A stretch of 64,000 nucleotides of DNA, from the NCBI RefSeq assembly GCF_036323735.1, contig NC_086024.1:66460424-66524423 (forward strand), in the 5' to 3' direction. The stretch is from Rattus norvegicus. Its lineage: Eukaryota > Chordata > Mammalia > Rodentia > Muridae. Under the pieces are notes generated by a model that was not told the origin of the DNA, ran no database searches, and saw nothing but the letters and a program-made list of their open reading frames with translations. Shown one piece after another: positions 57,800 through 64,000 of the stretch (within the stretch, counting starts at the first letter, position 1; every line of letters begins with the position of its first letter). The position numbers were made by a program, and so were the translations under genes.

Positions 57800-59190
57800 T
57801 TTGTTTAGATTAAAATATAATTACATCATTCTCCTCCTTCCTTTTTAATCCTCTGGCTCCTCTCACATAGCAATGTTCCTTGCTCTCTCTCAAATTCACC
57901 CCCTCTTTTTTTTTTCTAATTGAAAATATTTTTTCAAACGGTATATTCCAACCAAGAGTATGTCTCCTTCATCTTCCAAACACTGCCTACCACACACATT
58001 CCCAACAATCCACGTCCATGAAAGAAGTTTCTGTCATTAGAAAATAAACAGGCAAAACAAACAAACACACAAAAAAACCCAATCAACCCACAATAAAACA
58101 AAGCAAATAGGTAAACAAAAGAAAGAGAAAAGCACAAGCAACACATGCACCTTATAGACCCAAAATCAAAACCATAATGTACAATAAGTGAAAGAAAAGT
58201 TAGGTTTAAAAGAAAGTGCTCAAACAAAGCATTATGAGAATAGCATATTCAGAGTAGGTTCTGGCACACGTCTTTAATCCCTGCACTCGGAAGCAGAGGC
58301 AGAAGCAGGTAAATATCTGTGAGTTCAAGGTTAACCTGAGCTAGAGTAAGTTCCAGGACAATCAGGGGTACACAGCCTTGTGGGGCTTGTACACACAGTG
58401 AGACTCCATTGGCGAATACTCATCTTTCATTTGTGAGCTGTTGTCAACTGGAGATAGCATCTGGGTTACAGATTAAGGTCAAGTTCAGTTTCCATATCAG
58501 CACTGGCTTTGACCTGTGCAAGCCTTGCACATGCTACCAAAATCTCTGTGAGTTCTTTTGTACTTCAATCTTATTATATTTGGAAGGCCTCATTTCCTTG
58601 TAGTACTCCTTCTTCACTGACTCATACAATCTCTCTACTGAGCCGTGAAAGGGAGAATATGACTTAAGACTGACTATTTCAAGGTCTCTCATTCTGTGCT
58701 CATTGTCCAGTTGTGGGTCTCTGTATTTGTTTCTATTTACTGCAGTAGGAAACTTCTCTGATAAAAGCTGAGCAAGACACTAATCTCTCTGCATGGAAGA
58801 ATATCATTGGGAATCAGTTTTCTGCTATATTTCTTTAGTAGAATAATAGTGTTTGGTTTTCTTTTAGGTATATAGCCTATTCGTTCTCAGGATCTTGGTC
58901 ACACAAGTCATATCAAACATGGGTTCCATCTCATGAAGTGGGTCTTAAATCTAACCAGATGGTAGTTTGTCATTGACACATCTTTTGTGGCACTGCTGCA
59001 CCAGGATATCAGGCAAACACGTCACCATGGTAGATTGAAAGTTTTGTAACTAGATTGGTATTTACCCTCCTCCTCTGGTAATAAGCAGAATACCTTCCAG
59101 TACCATGTACAGTAGTCATCGAAGGTGAAGATTCTAGGTAGGCACCAGATCAACTTCTCATGATCAATGAGATATTTAAGTGCTGTAAAG
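57800..59190 (-). mobile_element. Old Lx-type L1 3' UTR with B1 inside
   Basis: 57820-58000 has the C/T-rich 3' end (CTCCTCCTTCCTTTTTAATC). 58680-59160 holds CATTCTGTGCTCATTGTCCA, GTTGTGGGTCTCTGTATTTG, TAGTAGAATAATAGTGTTTG, ATGGGTTCCATCTCATGAAG and AATACCTTCCAGTACCATG, phrases of a very common rodent L1-linked repeat in minus orientation. A B1 interrupts it. The family name is uncertain. Confidence 0.5.
58250..58388 (+). mobile_element. B1 SINE, plus strand
   Basis: GGCACACGTCTTTAATCCCT, GCACTCGGAAGCAGAGGCAG, CTGTGAGTTCAAGGTTAACC, GAGTAAGTTCCAGGACAATC and AGGGGTACACAG give a near-complete B1 body. The tail is poor. Confidence 0.85.
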
Positions 59191-59325
59191 ATTTATTCTT
59201 ACCATTTTTAACTATGATATGTGCATATCAATGTAGATACCCAGAGGCAAAGACATTAGATCTGTTCTTCTGCCAGAGTAGTGCAAAACACTTTACTGTT
59301 TAATAATCTCTCTAGACCCAAATGA
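59190..59325 (-). mobile_element. Degraded B3/B2-type SINE
   Basis: AAAGATTTATTCTTACC, 'gatacccagaggcaaagacattagatct' and TAATAATCTCTCTAGACCC follow the reverse complement of a B2/B3-class SINE, strongly diverged. Confidence 0.5.
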
Positions 59326-60109
59326 TAAATATGTTACATTTTATTACTATTTGTTCAGTGTGTACTGTAATACAAAATATCCATAAAATGTATACTTTGC
59401 ATTCATATAAGTGCATGTATGCTTCTATTTTTGAGAATTGTATGTTTGTTTTGCTATAGTGCTCCTAAGAACTAATAGGTAGGAAGGTCTACGTGGAAAA
59501 GAGTGGGAGGGTAGAGCAGAGGAGTATGTGACAGAAAGGATAACTACTGGCACTAAAAATGTTTGGAAAAAACATGTAGGAGTCTTGTACTCTATGAAAT
59601 TCATCTTTAGTCTTTTCATATAAAAGGGTTAGTTGGAATTATCTAGCAAAAGGAATAATGCTTTTCCCAAAAGCTATGAGTCACTAAATAAAAAAAAGTA
59701 ATGCCAGGTGTGGGATAGTTCCCTTAAATTCTTGACCAGTGGTATATCAAAACAATACAGTCTGGGATCATTTCTCTTGGTTGGTTAACAGGACTAATAC
59801 TAAGTCCCTATTGGTTAAAACACCACACACTTTGGTCTCAGGACATAGGGGGAAAAGTTCATACTCACTGGGAAACTTACCTCTTTTATAGTACAAGAAA
59901 ATACCATGCAAATTCCCACCAGTGGGGGTGGATCATGAGAAATCTTACCCAGCTACAAACCCTATGAACAATTGTAACACCTATGTACCTATCTGCATGG
60001 CAAGATATAGGTGCAGAAGTGGTACAGACATTATAGTGGTAACCAATTGCTTTCTAATTGGATTTAAAGCTTGTTTGACAAGAAGAAACACACACCTAGT
60101 GTAGTGGCT
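59326..60109. other. Unique DNA
   Basis: No recognised gene or repeat. Confidence 0.4.
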
Positions 60110-60338
60110 AGCTTTATGTCAGATTGACAGAATCTAAAGTCACCTGAGATTAGGGGATGGGTATATCTCAACTAAGAAAATCTATCCATAATGTTGGCCT
60201 GTAAAGAAGCCTGAATGGGATTTTCTTAATTAGTGATGACTGTGATATGGAAGTGTAAGGAAAATAAACCCTTTCTTCCCCAAATTAGTTTTCATCACGG
60301 TGTTTCTTCAGATCAATCTGTGGTACTATAAATATATG
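60110..60338 (+). mobile_element. Rodent medium-reiterated repeat (family uncertain)
   Basis: GGCTAGCTTTATGTCAGATT, GTCACCTGAGATTAGG, 'ctcaactaagaaaatctatccataa', TTTTCTTAATTAGTGATGAC, GGAAGTGTAAGGAAAATAAA and CCCTTTCTTCCCCAAATTAG follow a common rodent repeat, with a large central part missing. It might be a non-autonomous DNA transposon. Confidence 0.5.
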
Positions 60339-61184
60339 GTCAAGAACCCTTAGAATGGGAGCACAGAGACCTCAAGAAGCAAGCTATTACTATTATTTTA
60401 CTAAATTGACACAGAATCTAAATGTTCTGATGATTAATACACTTTTCGGAACTCATCAGAAGGGTTTCTTTATGCAGTGGGCAATGGAGAATGAAAAAAA
60501 CTCACCTCTGCAGCAAATAAGTGCCTGTGAGGTGTTCAGTCACAAATGGGATGTCTCTATCAAGCCCCTCTCTCCAAGGTTTAGAGGTCATTGCATAAGA
60601 TGAGGAGGTTGAAAGATTTTAAAAGCCAGAAGTCTAGAAGAATTGGGATGAAACAGCATTGAAGACACGACAGGCAGAATTTTTGCTCTCATGAATGCAT
60701 AGCAACTATGATTGCCTAGGCAAGATCAAGACAGCCAACATGGGGATGCAAGAGCCCACTAGTCTCAGCTTCTGACTGAGAAACTATTGACATGGGATGG
60801 CGGCTATAGGAGAGAGGGTCGTTTTTCATTAAGGACATGGCCCTGGGTAGCAGGCCATACTAAGTGAATAACTTCATATTTATGTATATATGGGAAGTTC
60901 ATTAGCTTGTAAGATGAGAAAAGAAGAAAAAGAAAACATTAAGTTCAGGGATGGGTCTGGTGCTAGAGGGTGGATCTATGTGAAATGAGGAAGCAGAATG
61001 AGGGTGAATATAATCAAAATACCTGTTATACAGCATAACATTCTCAAAGAATTATTTAAAATCTTATACTTATGAAAGAGAAACAAATCTGTCTCTCTTT
61101 ATCTATCATCTAGTTTTGGGGATTTTGTTGTTGATTTTGTTTGATTGTTCATTTGCTTGTTTTTTGGTTTGGGGGGCTGTGTGT
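60339..61184. other. Unique DNA
   Basis: No recognised gene or repeat; the frame at 60355-60603 is featureless. Confidence 0.4.
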
Positions 61185-61345
61185 TTGTTTTGTTTTGTTT
61201 TGTTTTTTGTTTTTCTTTTGCCATGGTCTTACTATGTATCTCAGGCTTATTTGGAAGGAAGAGCTCATTATATAGCTCAGAGTGCTTGGGCTACCAGTGT
61301 GTATATTTCTCTTTACTATATCATTGAGTCATATCATAACTTCTT
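61185..61345 (-). mobile_element. Degraded B1-type SINE with (GTTTT)n tail
   Basis: A GTTTT repeat precedes GCCATGGTCTTACTATGTAT, CTCAGGCTTATTTGGAAG and ATATAGCTCAGAGTGCTTGG, reverse-complement B1 landmarks. Confidence 0.55.
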
Positions 61346-61479
61346 AGACTATGTGTAGAAAGTTGGGCCTCAGCATGTCCAGTAGCAGTGCTTGCAATGC
61401 ACATCTGGAACAGAATTTAAATGGAATGGAGACTTGGGTGTTCTCACTAATGCCAGGGCTCCTTTATGATTTACTTTTT

Positions 61480-61592
61480 GAGGTAGGTTCTTTCTGTTAT
61501 CAAGTCTGACCACATTTAAGCAATCCTCTCACTTCTGCCTCCTGGTAGCTGGCATTACCAGGGATAGGGTTTTTAATTGATCCCACACTAGC
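61480..61592 (-). mobile_element. Degraded B1-type SINE
   Basis: GAGGTAGGTTCTTTCTGTTA, AAGCAATCCTCTCACTTCTG and CCTCCTGGTAGCTGGCATTA are B1/Alu-like in reverse complement. Confidence 0.55.
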
Positions 61593-64000
61593 AGTGACTT
61601 TTACTAGATATTAGTCTCAGTGAAGTCACTTGTGCTTCTATGCCCTGGTCTTATTATCTACCTCTGTTAAAGGAGGATGTAGAATTATACTAACAATATG
61701 TTCCTCCTCTAAATGATTGTTACATCAGATGTAACAATAATTGATAAACTCTGAGTAAATGAAGTAACACATACTTAATGAAAGAAGTTAGACATTTGAA
61801 GCAGTTCTTTGCTCAGAGATTTTAAAAATTCAGGCAGGCCCTGATTCAGCTCCCTTAAAGATGAACTTTACCAGCTAGTACCTAGAAAAGAGAATATATA
61901 TTTCATTTGCCCTTTGGAAATACGTTTCTTAATAAACTGTTCAATATCTTTGTTCTGAGAGTCTTTGCAAAGCTTCAACACCTTTTTGCTTAACACTGTT
62001 AATTTTTTTTCAAAAATAGACTGAAGACTTCTTGAAGTGTTTGCAACTTTACAGGGCTGAATTTTTGTCAGTCTACAGTCTTCCTGAAGGAGCATATGAC
62101 CAATGGATACCAGGGAAACAGCCAATGGCTAGAAAACAATGTGTAAATGAAAGGAAAGAAAATGAATTTACTTTTTAAAGCAATCAAGCTGTTTGCATTA
62201 GAGTATTACTACTAATAACTTTGAATAATTTAAGTTGTTGGCAGCTATAAGCACGTTTTTATCTACATATTTGAAAGCTACATGGATAATAGATAATTCT
62301 GCCCTATATCTGCCTCCCAATGCCAAAACATTTCTAGATGATGACATTTTCTATTGTAATTCTGAGCGCTTAGAGGCCTTGATTCTGCTGGATAATTATA
62401 ATATCTACCGTGGCATTAAGGCTCATTGCATGAGCTAATGCCTTGATATAGAATTAATCAAATCTGAATGAAAAGGTCATTACAAAGTTAAATTATGTCA
62501 CTGACATCAGACTAGCACCACATAAGCAAGAATTATACTTCATTGTAATCTATTAGATCTTGAAATTCACTCATTAGTTTCACCTCACTAGGGACATCTA
62601 ATTATTGATGTGTTTTAATTAGTTAAGTCCATTGACCACCATCTAGCCTTCCATTACTAATACCTTTTAGCCCTGTGGGAGGAAAACATCTTCTATAACC
62701 TTTTGATGTATATATATATACTTCACTTTAATTATTATTTTCTATCAGTTAGTAAAATCATGGATGATCTAATAAAATGGGAACTAGAGTCATTCATTAA
62801 ACTCCTATGCTGCAAGGGCTTATGCACTGATATAAAGAAAAGTTGTCCTCTTAATAGTGAAGCAAGTAGATTTCCAGAAACAATAGAATGGCATTCACTT
62901 TTTGTGGGGAGTTTCCTGAACTCCTCTGACACTGCCGTTTGTCAGAGAAGAGCAGATTCCTCAATGTGGATATTAGCTGTAAGGCATTCTGGTTAATTTA
63001 AGGCAGAGCAATGGATCAGGAACACCTAACTGCTGAATGTTTGCCTTCTCTGCACGAATGATGCTGATGAAAATTTAACCAGTAATATCACCTTCTTATT
63101 GACAACATCACAGTGCATTGATGTTCATGGACATCAAAAGCTTCCTGACCCCATTGAGTCAGATTTTGTTGTACTAATAAATAATCCAAAGGCTTCATTG
63201 TCTTAAAATAGTAAAGATGCTTGTCTTATTTGTGTTCCAAGTCTCATTCAAGCTAGTTGCATTCTCTATGCCATGTCTCTGTAAGTTATCCACAGTAACT
63301 GCTACCTAGCACCTCAATTAGAGCCTTCAGCTTTATCCTTGTGGGAAGGAGTTTGACACTGAAGCACACAAACATTTCTCCAGGAGTATGATCTTGCCAT
63401 ATGCAATCATCAGGATCAGAATGTCTATGCCCAAGTGTCATGAATACCACCCATGTTCAGTGGAAGGATAAAGAATTGGACATCATCTCATCTAAGAATC
63501 CATGACAGGTATCCTTGATCATCAGGTGAACAAGGTTCAGGATCACATGAGAGATAAATCTATGGATATGTCCACAAAAAACTGACTGAGGTACAAGATA
63601 TACCATGACTATGGGTAGCACAATTGATTCCATGGGCTGGGGTTTAAGACAGAATTAGAAGAATAAATAGAATGAGAACCACCATTCATCTGTCTCTATT
63701 TCCCTGTGTGTAGATGTAATATGAACACTCAGCTCAGAGTTCCGAAACTGTGATGAACTATACCCATTCCATAGAGTGACCCAAAGTAAATACTTCCTGC
63801 TTAAATTGCTTGTATAATGCAAGCTTTATTGTCATCAGGTAAAACTACTTGAACATCCTGAGTAGTACACATAATCTTTCTATCCTATTTAACCTGTGAG
63901 AACCTGGTCTTCTCTTTGAGTCTCACTACTTCTTAATGTGACATGTTGATTAATATAAAAAGTGAATTTGGATTGATGTGCTTTCTCGGGAGGTAAAGGC
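61593..64000. other. Unique DNA to the window end
   Basis: No L1, SINE or gene was recognised. The frames at 61868-62125, 62235-62438 and 62703-62996 lack domains and convincing splice sites, though an unrecognised exon cannot be excluded. Confidence 0.4.

Noticed and set aside
62703..62996. 97-codon plus-strand frame
   Set aside because: Begins in a TA-rich run, has no recognisable domain, and is overlapped by a minus-strand frame of similar quality.

Overview
The window looks like mammalian, murid-rodent nuclear DNA, most probably rat (Rattus). The reasons are a canonical ID (BC1-type) SINE with its tRNA-Ala-like body and A-rich tail, B1-type SINE relics, L1 copies of the rat L1Rn/L1mlvi2 kind beside older Lx-type and pre-rodent L1 copies, a class-II ERV solo LTR, and long CA, GA, TA and CTTT microsatellites. 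There are no bacterial-type operons, RNA operons or CRISPR arrays. I find no host protein-coding gene that I can defend; almost every sizeable open frame belongs to an L1 element, is antisense to one, or is a translated microsatellite.

The centrepiece is a full-length L1 on the minus strand (about 13327-19871). It has an uninterrupted ORF1 (357 codons), an uninterrupted ORF2 (1286 codons) with every endonuclease, reverse transcriptase and Cys/His residue that I checked, a GC-rich 5' UTR, a G-rich 3' UTR, and perfect 13-bp target-site duplications. It is a candidate retrotransposition-competent element.

Layout: 1-2190 is the 3' half of a decayed plus-strand L1. 2355-4265 is an older minus-strand L1. 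5889-6088 is a 200-bp L1 tail with a 9-bp duplication. 7725-7861 is an ID element with a duplicated head. 8230-8680 is an ancient L1. 9615-12672 is a minus-strand L1 whose ORF2 carries a tandem, diverged duplication of about 650 bp. 13327-19871 is the intact L1. 19885-23540 is mostly unique. 23541-25690 is an ancient minus-strand L1, followed by a MER5A-like relic. 27435-28432 and 31003-32099 are plus-strand L1 3' ends. Between them lies a rodent repeat broken by an Lx tail with an inverted 5' part. 33030-33958 is a rodent repeat split by a solo ERV LTR. 34435-38460 is an ancient L1 carrying a twin-primed (5'-inverted) younger L1 and a hexamer minisatellite. 40118-48018 holds several L1/Lx fragments, one nested in another. 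48019-53237 is mostly unique. 53238-57547 is an L1 that kept its 5' UTR but lost much of ORF2. 57800-59190 is an Lx-type 3' UTR with a B1 inside. The rest to 64000 is mostly unique with SINE relics.

There is no gene network to describe; the interest lies in retrotransposon biology. One window shows an intact master-type L1 beside truncation, twin priming, nested insertion, internal deletion, chimera formation and a solo LTR. By my calls L1 pieces lie about three to one on the minus strand, which might reflect location inside a plus-strand intron; that is only inference. Family names are from memory of consensus features and were not checked against a repeat library.
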